From: a virus
IMG/VR virus record: IMGVR_UViG_3300027973_000177
Coordinates: 1 to 28,411 of that record
DNA: 28,411 bases
Direction: 5' to 3' (one strand)
The notes under the pieces were generated by a model, which worked only from the letters and a program-made list of their open reading frames with translations, was not told the DNA's origin and searched no databases. The position numbers were made by a program, and so were the translations under genes. Position 1 is the first letter of the stretch. Every line of letters begins with the position of its first letter. Positions 1 to 6,562 of the stretch are shown in pieces.

Positions 1-613
1 AATCTTCAATTAATGCTTCAGATCCACCAGACATATCCACTTTTGTAGTGGTAATCGTTGTTGTGGTTGCAACGACTACATAACCGTTATAAATAGATCC
101 AGTGTTAGTGGATGTAATCGTAATAGTTGTGCCAACTGCGGTTGCAGCATAATTTGGGAAAGACGTGTAAGCAGTAATATTTGCCGCAACAGCCGTTGCA
201 GTAGCAGACAAGCTGGTCACATATAAAACAGGCGCAGACATAATATCTACGCCATTTATGGTAATCATGCTAACAACGCCAGCAGCACCACCAGTTAAAG
301 TTACACTTCCAGTTGATACAACCGCTATTGGTGTTCTACTCGTAATAATCGAGCTGTTATAACTTGCATCAATGGTGAGTCTATTTAGCTCAGTAGCCGA
401 TCCAGAATGAACATAAACAAAATCGCCTTTGTTTATATTAGTTAAACCCGTGCTTTTTTCTGGCAAATATTTGGTTGTTGATCTAAATCCACCAATCTTG
501 CGTGGAAGACCACGTTGCCAGCGAACCCACTGGCCATCAACGTAAGCATTACCTTCAAACTTGGTTCCGTCACGTTTAATGCCAGGATCTGACTTTAAGA
601 TGATGGTACTCAT
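1..613 (-). CDS. Phage virion (tail-associated) protein, C-terminus cut by window edge
   Basis: An open frame reads from an ATG at 613 to the window edge, giving about 204 residues without a stop. The N-terminus (MSTIILKSDPGIKRDGTKF) and the following VDGQWVRWQRGLPRKIGG stretch resemble the start of a structural protein common in environmental short-tailed phages. After residue 90 it becomes Thr/Ser/Val/Ala-rich beta-type sequence (TTITITSTNTGS), as in tail or stalk proteins. Its ATG overlaps the TAA of the upstream fibre gene by one base (TAATG), so translation is probably coupled. A tail or nozzle role is inferred from company and composition; no catalytic motif is visible. Confidence 0.8.
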   Translation of the reverse strand, partial: MSTIILKSDPGIKRDGTKFEGNAYVDGQWVRWQRGLPRKIGGFRSTTKYLPEKSTGLTNINKGDFVYVHSGSATELNRLTIDASYNSSIITSRTPIAVVSTGSVTLTGGAAGVVSMITINGVDIMSAPVLYVTSLSATATAVAANITAYTSFPNYAATAVGTTITITSTNTGSIYNGYVVVATTTTITTTKVDMSGGSEALIED

Positions 614-1812
614 TAGAACGTCCCACCATTGACATTACCAGACTGAGCAGTACCCAACGCAGTCCATGCATTAGTCTGAGTAACAGCAGAAAAAATACTA
701 ATACCAGTGGATCCACCACCTAAATTGATTAGTGCGCCACCGGCTGTTGATGCGCCAGTACCACCTTGCGAAATATCAATTGGAAGTGCAATAGAGGCAG
801 TATCGGCAATAAGAAAATCAGTGCCATTACAGTAATAAATACCGCGTTGACCTTGTGTAGTCGTAACACCAGCACCAGCGGCTGTTTTAACTGTAAACGT
901 ATAAGATCCTGTTGTACTATTGGTTATCCAATATTGCTGTACCGTTGTTGGAACAATGATGGTGCGATTGCCAGTTAATAAGCCGGTAAAATTGTAAGCA
1001 ACTCGATTTAATTCAGATCCAGAAAGTGTATAGGTGCCAGTGCCTGCTACAGCAATAGACGTGTAATCAAACGCAAATGTCGCAGGTTGACCAAATCCTA
1101 TGGTGTAAAAGTTACTGCCATCCGATGCAATAATAGCTGATTCACCAGGTTGAAAACTTAACGATGCTAAACCATCAATTGTGTTTGTTCCTGCTGGTGT
1201 TGCAACAATTGCACCCGTTCCAGAATTTCGCAAATAAATAAACCAATTATCAACCGTTGCAGCCGATGGGAATGTGACGATACCCCCTGCACCCGTCCAA
1301 TTGTACATCTTGGCGCGATCTGTAACGCCCAATGTAAAGTTAGCACTAAAAGTGGTGACTGGCACAGACTGTGATAACACAGTGCCAACTGCAACAATGC
1401 CTGTTCCAGCTAATGAGGATGCATTAGTTTGTGAAGTAGCCGCACCATATTGCAGTGAACGCCATACGCCAGCAGATGTTGAATTGTTTGTTAAATAAAC
1501 TTGCCACAATGTCCCAGTGGCAATAGACACCACCTGTGTACCATCATAATTAGCAATGATGATAGTTTGCGTGCCGATGTTATTAAATAAGATTGTCTGC
1601 CCCGTTCCTGCTTTTTGTGCATCAGGAAGCAGAATCTTTAAGGCAGCCGTCGTGGTTTGAATATCAATAATCTTAGCGGCAAGATTGCTTGACGCAGAAG
1701 TTTCTTCCGGCCAACTTAATTGTACGTTTGCTGTCAGTGTTAATGCTTCGTAGCTGACTTCCGATGGATAGACGGTAGCACCGCCAAAAACGTAATTGTA
1801 TGATGTAGTCAT
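613..1812 (-). CDS. Tail fibre / receptor-binding-like virion protein
   Basis: 399 residues, rich in Thr, Ser, Gly, Ala and Val with no charged catalytic clusters, typical of trimeric beta-structured phage fibres. Around residues 345-370 it carries the fibre repeat signature (SQGGTGASTAGGALINLGG), known from many tail fibres. The protein ends in NGGTF, as does the 839-residue fibre at 6562-9081. The gene starts at the base where the adaptor gene upstream begins its stop and ends in a TAATG overlap with the next gene, so it sits in a coupled cluster. The fibre assignment is from composition and motif; the receptor is unknown. Confidence 0.75.
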   Translation of the reverse strand: MTTSYNYVFGGATVYPSEVSYEALTLTANVQLSWPEETSASSNLAAKIIDIQTTTAALKILLPDAQKAGTGQTILFNNIGTQTIIIANYDGTQVVSIATGTLWQVYLTNNSTSAGVWRSLQYGAATSQTNASSLAGTGIVAVGTVLSQSVPVTTFSANFTLGVTDRAKMYNWTGAGGIVTFPSAATVDNWFIYLRNSGTGAIVATPAGTNTIDGLASLSFQPGESAIIASDGSNFYTIGFGQPATFAFDYTSIAVAGTGTYTLSGSELNRVAYNFTGLLTGNRTIIVPTTVQQYWITNSTTGSYTFTVKTAAGAGVTTTQGQRGIYYCNGTDFLIADTASIALPIDISQGGTGASTAGGALINLGGGSTGISIFSAVTQTNAWTALGTAQSGNVNGGTF

Positions 1813-2450
1813 TATGCTTTATTCCTAATTGCAGTTCGGTCAAGAATGCGTTGCAGATCTTCGCCATTGAGTGATTGCGCTGCACGATCATAAAGCGTTT
1901 GCCAAGTTTGCAAGCGTGCATCATTTTTTAGATAAGGTGCTGCTTCAAGTAACGTACCGTAAAGCAATAAGTCTGGGGCAAAGTCGGTAATGAAGTTTGT
2001 TTGAGTTTCTTCGCCAAGAAAACGAGGTTGCTCGTAATAAAGGATCTCTATGGTGGTATCAGTAGCAGGTGTTGGCGCAATTAACCAATGGAAATAATCA
2101 TAATCAGCGTAATACTCTGGTGTGCCAGTTTCTTCACTGTCAGGCCAGTAATTGCGAATATACTCATAGGATCTGCTGTGAATTGCATTAGTGCCAATGT
2201 GCATGGAAACCGTTTCACGCCATCTATCAGGTTTTGGGTAAACTGATACGCCAGCAGGTAATGTTGTGGTGACTGGCACAATAAATCCTGTGACTTTAAG
2301 CTCACGGGAAATTCTGCGTTCAGCAAGCGTTATAAGCCGAGGTAGTTGCTCATAAACGTATGGATCAGACTCTTGCGTGAAACCACGCTCTAGGTATCGT
2401 CGAAGGTCTGTAAGTAGTGTTGTGTATGTTACGCTGCTATTGTTGCTCAT
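1812..2450 (-). CDS. Phage adaptor-like (head-to-tail / tail connector) protein
   Basis: 212 residues. The N-terminal half is helical (TYTTLLTDLRRYLERG, then QLPRLITLAERRISREL), followed by a beta-rich part with PKPDRWRETVSM and a C-terminal helix containing APDLLLYGTLLEAAPYLK. This layout matches the SU10-type adaptor family of short-tailed phages, which binds below the portal or in the tail tube. It is one of two connector-like proteins here; the other is at 9384-10364. A promoter-like sequence lies 54-82 bp upstream, so the gene may head its own transcript. The family call is from recalled pattern rather than a search. Confidence 0.7.
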   Translation of the reverse strand: MSNNSSVTYTTLLTDLRRYLERGFTQESDPYVYEQLPRLITLAERRISRELKVTGFIVPVTTTLPAGVSVYPKPDRWRETVSMHIGTNAIHSRSYEYIRNYWPDSEETGTPEYYADYDYFHWLIAPTPATDTTIEILYYEQPRFLGEETQTNFITDFAPDLLLYGTLLEAAPYLKNDARLQTWQTLYDRAAQSLNGEDLQRILDRTAIRNKA

Positions 2451-2503
2451 AATGACTCCAAGTGATCATAAGCGAGCTGTTGCAGCAGGCACATTTTTAG
2501 TAA

Positions 2504-2532
2504 ATTATAGTATTTGTACCGCGTGTAGTCTA
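2504..2532 (-). promoter_or_regulatory. Candidate sigma70 promoter upstream of the adaptor gene
   Basis: On the minus strand TAGACT (2532-2527), 17 bp, then TATAAT (2509-2504). The -35 matches TTGACA at four of six positions and the -10 is perfect. It lies in the 86-bp gap upstream of the adaptor gene at 1812-2450. The -10 is followed by TTAC, as in the promoter at 15112-15141. Confidence 0.45.
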
Positions 2533-2536
2533 TCTT

Positions 2537-2770
2537 TTATGGCTTAAAATGCGTTTGCATCCAATAAGCTGCCGTGCCTAAAAGACCAGCAACTGACCAT
2601 TGTATTGCCGCTTCCGTTACTTTTTTAATCATTTCTTTTCTTAACTTTTCAGCTTCTATTCTTTCTTGTATCCATTCGTGATGTGATGCATGAGAATCAA
2701 TAACTTCTTCATGATGCTCTTGCAGAGCCTCCAAGAAAAGTGCCTTTAAACTCTCGCGATTAATGTCCAT
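2537..2770 (-). CDS. Small membrane-anchored protein of the lysis region
   Basis: 77 residues. Residues 1-52 are highly charged and probably helical (Glu, His, Lys, Arg), with a run of His/Glu around residues 18-32. Residues 56-73 (AIQWSVAGLLGTAAYWMQ) form one likely membrane segment near the C-terminus. It lies directly downstream of the M15 endolysin, so a role in lysis (spanin-like or holin accessory) is possible. No lipobox or known spanin signature is visible, and the function is inferred only from position and topology. Confidence 0.65.
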   Translation of the reverse strand: MDINRESLKALFLEALQEHHEEVIDSHASHHEWIQERIEAEKLRKEMIKKVTEAAIQWSVAGLLGTAAYWMQTHFKP

Positions 2771-2785
2771 GTCTAATCCTGTTTA

Positions 2786-3139
2786 TTATCCATTCCAGCG
2801 TGCAATTTTACCATCACGAACATCAATATGGGTAAAAGATTTGTAGCGTCCAAGACCTTTGCAGTCATCATCAAAATGCTTCATGAGATATTCTTGCACT
2901 TCTTTTGGCGGCACGTCTTTTACTTTAATATCGGCTGCGTTGCCAAGAACGTGTTGACTATGCTTTGCACCTCCCACTTTCGTGTTGTGCGCTTCACATC
3001 TTCTACCGCTCATAATGGTAATAGGTTTACCAAACGACTCACGAATGCGATTAAGTAGCTCTACGAGCTTAGGGTTAACGTCTTTCTCTCCGCACCCGCA
3101 ATGACACTCAAATTCTTCCGGTTTGAAGTAATTAGTCAT
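2786..3139 (-). CDS. Peptidase M15 family endolysin (peptidoglycan endopeptidase)
   Basis: 117 residues from the ATG at 3139. An ATG 30 bp further upstream lies inside the holin-like gene and lacks a clear binding site, so I prefer 3139, one base after that gene's stop. The zinc-ligand pattern of M15 peptidases is present: SQHVLGNAADI (His63, Asp70) and FTHIDV (His104). An N-terminal FKPEEFECHCGCG segment is the usual beginning of the M15_3 subgroup, which cuts peptide bonds in peptidoglycan. It has no signal peptide, so it should need a holin, and the small membrane protein immediately upstream fits that. Confidence 0.92.
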   Translation of the reverse strand: MTNYFKPEEFECHCGCGEKDVNPKLVELLNRIRESFGKPITIMSGRRCEAHNTKVGGAKHSQHVLGNAADIKVKDVPPKEVQEYLMKHFDDDCKGLGRYKSFTHIDVRDGKIARWNG

Positions 3140-3140
3140 G

Positions 3141-3329
3141 TTATTTGCCTTCTGATGCAAACAGTCCAATCATACCAAACACCACACTAGCGACAGTTAA
3201 GCTGTCATGCACAGGTACTGCGTCAATATTCACACCCGCCATCGTAGATAACGCAGCCACACTCGCGTAGGTAGAAGGCTCTTTTAATCGAGCCATTAAG
3301 TAGTTCCATGCTTTAAGTATTTTGTTCAT
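3141..3329 (-). CDS. Putative holin
   Basis: 62 residues from the ATG at 3329, chosen because GGAG sits about 7 bp upstream; two in-frame ATGs (3341 and 3335) overlap that site. The protein begins MNKILKAWNYLMARLKEPST, followed by a weakly hydrophobic stretch (ASVAALSTMAGVNI) and a clear membrane segment (TVASVVFGMIGLFASEG). This matches small putative holins found in many aquatic phages. It overlaps the end of the gene before it and lies one base before the endolysin, the classical holin-endolysin order. The function is inferred from topology and neighbour. Confidence 0.75.
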   Translation of the reverse strand: MNKILKAWNYLMARLKEPSTYASVAALSTMAGVNIDAVPVHDSLTVASVVFGMIGLFASEGK

Positions 3330-3558
3330 TACCATCTCCAATAATTGCAGTTGATGTTTCTCTATCTATGGATAGTTTGCCTTCGCAGACAATATTCCAA
3401 TCTTCTGTTTCAGCTTCTTTTTCACTTTTAACTGGTACGCGAATATCTAAGTTTTTAAACAAATACTCTTTATCACCTTCAAACACTCGCCAAACATGGT
3501 CTACTGACCCTCTACCTTCTTGACCGCGAGTTTTGTTAAATCGTATTCTGTATTTCAT
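3313..3558 (-). CDS. Conserved phage protein of unknown function
   Basis: 81 residues, mixed charge, no membrane segment. It begins MKYRIRFNKTRGQEGRGSVD and has a DHVWRVFEGDKEYLFKNL stretch that I recognise as recurring in phage hypothetical proteins, often near structural or oxygenase genes. It overlaps the oxygenase gene by four bases (ATGA) and the holin-like gene by 17 bases, so it belongs to the same transcript. No catalytic motif is seen and no function is assigned. Confidence 0.75.
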   Translation of the reverse strand: MKYRIRFNKTRGQEGRGSVDHVWRVFEGDKEYLFKNLDIRVPVKSEKEAETEDWNIVCEGKLSIDRETSTAIIGDGNEQNT

Positions 3559-4208
3559 ATAATTTCAGCAGCAGGCATTAAACATGAAGGTTGTGCTTGT
3601 GCTACAGTCAAATTAAAATGCACAAATTTAATCGGTTTATCTGACGCATGACGAGTAAAAGAATGAGGCAGCCATGAATTAGAAAATATTAACCGGCCTT
3701 CTTTTGCTTCAAAGTTAACCATTCTGCTTGCTGGCGTTGCGTTAGACATTTCTTGTTCTGGTAAATCATTTTGCACTTTACCTGCTCTTGGGTCATGAAA
3801 CACAACGCGCGAGCTATTTTCTGGAACTTCTAAAAAATAAAATCCAACTATTTGAACACCAAAGCCATGTATATGTTGCTCCATTGACGAATGCTTATGA
3901 TGTTCTTGCGTCCACATTTCAGTAAACTGCACCACTTTATCTTCCATTGCATATCCTTGCTCTTGCAATATATTCCAAGCAGTTGCGCCAACAAAGTTAG
4001 CGAAGTCGGTTACTCGTGCATCAGCATAATAATTATTAGTCATCACAACGGGATAAATCTCATTTAAATCATGTTTTTTGCGTGACGTTTCTAATTGTTC
4101 ATTTGACACTTCTTTGACAGCATTTAAAAAATCGGGGCGCTCAATCAAATAAATTGGGCAAGGGAAATGATACGCCACATCCAGTTGAGTGTTTGGTTTT
4201 TCGGTCAC
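3555..4208 (-). CDS. 2-oxoglutarate/Fe(II)-dependent oxygenase (prolyl-hydroxylase-like)
   Basis: 217 residues. The C-terminal double-stranded beta-helix pattern is readable: EQHIHG (His112, His114), then IVGFYFLEVPENSSRVVFHDPR, then GRLIFSNSWLPHSF (His182) and KFVHFNL. This is the order seen in the putative 2OG-Fe(II) oxygenase family common in marine and freshwater phages, in which two near His residues and a distal His bind iron. Such enzymes hydroxylate proteins or nucleic acids; the substrate here is unknown. It sits among tail-fibre and lysis genes, which could suggest a virion protein or a host component as target, but that is inference. Confidence 0.88.
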   Translation of the reverse strand: MTEKPNTQLDVAYHFPCPIYLIERPDFLNAVKEVSNEQLETSRKKHDLNEIYPVVMTNNYYADARVTDFANFVGATAWNILQEQGYAMEDKVVQFTEMWTQEHHKHSSMEQHIHGFGVQIVGFYFLEVPENSSRVVFHDPRAGKVQNDLPEQEMSNATPASRMVNFEAKEGRLIFSNSWLPHSFTRHASDKPIKFVHFNLTVAQAQPSCLMPAAEII

Positions 4209-4226
4209 GAAAACTCTCCAATAATG

Positions 4227-4652
4227 TTAGATTATTGCAGGAGGAGTTATTTCAACCCAATTATTCACTGCTCCATCCCACCGATATAGTTTACCATCAT
4301 CCGGTCTGGGTACAGGAGGAATAAATGAGCATGTAATTTCGTCAAATACCCACGCAGCAAAATTTTCACGGTTAGGAAGTGATACCCAATTTTCTTTAAC
4401 AGCTTGTTGTTTAAAAGCTATTTCATCAGCAGTCATATTACGAATCGACCATACGTCTGTCCACACATTCTCAACTAATAGATATTCTGGGTCTTGTGTG
4501 TCAAGTGTTTGATATGCAGCTAGTATAGGTCGTTCAACACGAAGGAAAGATTCCCAATGCACAGGTATTTCACCAAACGCTTGTAGTAGATTTTCTTCAA
4601 GAGCGGGATGGTTTATTGGTAGCCCGTTTTCAATTTCTATATAAAGATTCAC
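4227..4652 (-). CDS. Tail fibre assembly-like protein
   Basis: 141 residues. It opens MNLYIEIENGLPINHPALEENL and has a WESFLRVERP segment, a VENVWTDVWSIRNMTADEIAFKQ segment and a C-terminal part (FIPPVPRPDDGKLYRWD). This pattern recurs in phage genes placed directly after fibre or adhesin genes, and it resembles fibre assembly or capping chaperones. The start overlaps the stop of the adhesin gene by one base (TAATG), consistent with coupled synthesis of fibre and chaperone. The exact role is inferred from position. Confidence 0.65.
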   Translation of the reverse strand: MNLYIEIENGLPINHPALEENLLQAFGEIPVHWESFLRVERPILAAYQTLDTQDPEYLLVENVWTDVWSIRNMTADEIAFKQQAVKENWVSLPNRENFAAWVFDEITCSFIPPVPRPDDGKLYRWDGAVNNWVEITPPAII

Positions 4653-5401
4653 TATTTATCCCCCGTACAAGTTGAAGGAAACGCCCTTCCAGTACCCCAA
4701 ATAATACGAACTGCGCCTCGACTTCCAGTTCGAACGCAACAACCGTTGAACCCGCCGCCGCCGCCGTAAACTCCCGCAATCCCACCATTGTTAGCATTAC
4801 TTCCACCAGAGCCACCTTTACCGTCAGGAATAGAGCCAGTCCCTCCCGCACCGTTACAACCTTGACCTAAAATGCCGACACCTCCGCCCCCGCCTCTAAC
4901 GCAAGTTACGGGGTTATACCCGCCGCCGCCGCCGCCGCCGCCACCCCCCGCAGACCCAACCGTAGGACCGCCATTGCCCCCGTTGCCAGCGTAACCTCCA
5001 GCTCCGCCTGCGCCGCTGTAGCATCCAATTACAAATGTACTTCCGCCGTTGCCCCCCCCATCGCCTGTATAAGTACCACCTGCAATTGGGTGTGCGCCGG
5101 TGCTTGCGCCTCCCCCGCCTCGAACTATGCAAGTATTATTAAAGTATGATGCTGCGCCAGCCCCACCAACAACAACAGTGTATGAAGAACCCGGAGTAGT
5201 GGCCGTGCTATTTCGATACCCAAGACCTCCCCCTGCTCCGCTTACGCCATCACCACCACCACCAATAGCTACAACAGAAACTGAAGTGACATTAGCTGGT
5301 GCAACCCATGTATAAGTCCCCGCCGTTGTGTAGGCTTGTTGGCTTGGCACAGGACCATAAGAACGAAAATCACGCATTACTGCTTGAAGAATTCCACTCA
5401 T
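4652..5401 (-). CDS. Glycine-rich tail adhesin (receptor-binding tip candidate)
   Basis: 249 residues from the ATG at 5401, which overlaps the preceding stop as TAATG; a longer in-frame ATG would run into that gene. Residues 20-55 form a small beta domain (QAYTTAGTYTWVAPANVTSV). Residues 60-235 are dominated by Gly runs, up to ten in a row, interrupted by short aromatic or Cys-bearing loops (CIVRGGGGAS, GCYSGAGG, FNGCCVRTG). Such poly-Gly segments pack as polyglycine type II helices in T4-like adhesin tips, where loops contact the receptor. The end (RGAVRIIWGTGRAFPST) is a recurrent closing motif of this class. The + strand shows matching CCGCCG tracts. Confidence 0.85.
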   Translation of the reverse strand: MSGILQAVMRDFRSYGPVPSQQAYTTAGTYTWVAPANVTSVSVVAIGGGGDGVSGAGGGLGYRNSTATTPGSSYTVVVGGAGAASYFNNTCIVRGGGGASTGAHPIAGGTYTGDGGGNGGSTFVIGCYSGAGGAGGYAGNGGNGGPTVGSAGGGGGGGGGGYNPVTCVRGGGGGVGILGQGCNGAGGTGSIPDGKGGSGGSNANNGGIAGVYGGGGGFNGCCVRTGSRGAVRIIWGTGRAFPSTCTGDK

Positions 5402-6213
5402 TAGGTTAACCCCGCACCAGAAATAATCCAAGTTATTGATGTCATTTTAAGTGCTGTTGCTGTACCGTACTGAGCAAGTGAGCGCGTACCTGTTGTGCCT
5501 GTACCAGCTAAATACATTGTGTCTGTTGTAATAGCAATACTGACGACTTGAGAAGTCATATTAACAAAAGAAATTGCTGTGCCAATTGGATACGCTACTG
5601 AACCATTTGCAGGGATAGTAAACGTCCGAGCATTAGCGTCAGTTGAAGGGTGGAAGATATGTTTTCCCGCATCCGCAGCAACAAGTGTATAGGCGGTAGA
5701 TTGGCTGTTTTGAGGAATATTGATATACCCAACGCCATTTGTTCCATCCACTGTACAAGATGACAGCGTACCACTAGATGGTGTGCCTAATGCACCACCT
5801 GTTGAGTATTTACCGTTAAACGTAGTCCAATCTGTACTGGTTAAATACCCATTAACCGACGTAGTTGCAGCCGCCATGCTAATTGCAGGTGTTGCTCCGC
5901 CACTTGATACGACTGGTGCTGTGCCGCTTACTGAGGTGACTGTACCTGTTGGTTGTGCTACCCACGATAATGTACCTGCACCGTCTGTTTTTAAAACATA
6001 GTTAGCCGTACCATCCACTGTTGGATATTTTAAACCGGCAGGATTGTTCATTAATCTTATTACGGATCCACCGCTGTTTAATGCCCAAACTGACATATCA
6101 GCCGTGTTGTAATTGATCGCAAGCTCACCTGCGATTAAATTTCCAGACGTAGGCGATGTACTTGCTGTTGCTGTTCGATAAAGCTGAATGGGTGTGAAAC
6201 CAGAAGCTGCCAT
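5401..6213 (-). CDS. Tail fibre / collar-like virion protein
   Basis: 270 residues, Thr/Ser/Gly/Ala-rich. The N-terminus (PIQLYRTATASTSPTSGNL, then LIAGELAINYNTADMSVW) is a common fibre attachment-type beginning in environmental phages. The middle has the fibre linker TGTVTSVSGTAPVV. The C-terminal part (YTLVAADAGKHIFHPS, TFTIPANGSVAYPIGTAI) ends TWIISGAGLT. These beta-rich modules recur across fibre proteins of aquatic phages. It lies directly upstream of the glycine-rich adhesin and is coupled to it by TAATG, so it may form the shaft carrying that tip. The specific role is inferred. Confidence 0.75.
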   Translation of the reverse strand: MAASGFTPIQLYRTATASTSPTSGNLIAGELAINYNTADMSVWALNSGGSVIRLMNNPAGLKYPTVDGTANYVLKTDGAGTLSWVAQPTGTVTSVSGTAPVVSSGGATPAISMAAATTSVNGYLTSTDWTTFNGKYSTGGALGTPSSGTLSSCTVDGTNGVGYINIPQNSQSTAYTLVAADAGKHIFHPSTDANARTFTIPANGSVAYPIGTAISFVNMTSQVVSIAITTDTMYLAGTGTTGTRSLAQYGTATALKMTSITWIISGAGLT

Positions 6214-6217
6214 GTTG

Positions 6218-6562
6218 TTACCTCAAATTTTCAAGTTTAAATAGGGTTGACATGTGCAAACCCGCTAGTTCGTCTAATATGTTTTCAAGTGCTGGCACAT
6301 TGCTTGATAATTCACTTCGATTATCATTGATCCACGATAAGTTATCACGAATGAGTTTTTCAATATGCGGATCATCATTTGGAATTTCTTCAATTTTACC
6401 AAAAGTTCCAATTTGTGCTTCAACAAATTTATCAATGAGCGTGATCAATTCATCATAAAACTCACCCAATGCCTGATGCTGTGCATACGAGTCTGTTGTC
6501 CAATGCCTTGCATGACTCGCATTACGCTCATCAAATACTTTAGTAATTAGCTCGCCAATCAT
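6218..6562 (-). CDS. Small helical phage protein, DUF5856-like
   Basis: 114 residues, predominantly helical and acidic. The beginning (ITKVFDERNASHARHW) and the following TDSYAQHQALGEFYDELITL resemble a DUF5856-type protein seen in T4-like and aquatic phages, with a faint likeness to four-helix Dps/ferritin bundles (His and Glu/Asp spaced along the helices). No function can be fixed. It is coupled to the long fibre gene by a one-base TAATG overlap and is followed after four bases by the next fibre gene, so it is produced with the tail-fibre set. Confidence 0.65.
   Translation of the reverse strand: MIGELITKVFDERNASHARHWTTDSYAQHQALGEFYDELITLIDKFVEAQIGTFGKIEEIPNDDPHIEKLIRDNLSWINDNRSELSSNVPALENILDELAGLHMSTLFKLENLR

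Noticed and set aside
4652-5132. Arg-rich frame in the third reading frame of the adhesin gene
   Set aside because: It arises from frame-shifted Gly codons (GGC/GGA read as Arg), with no signals of its own.
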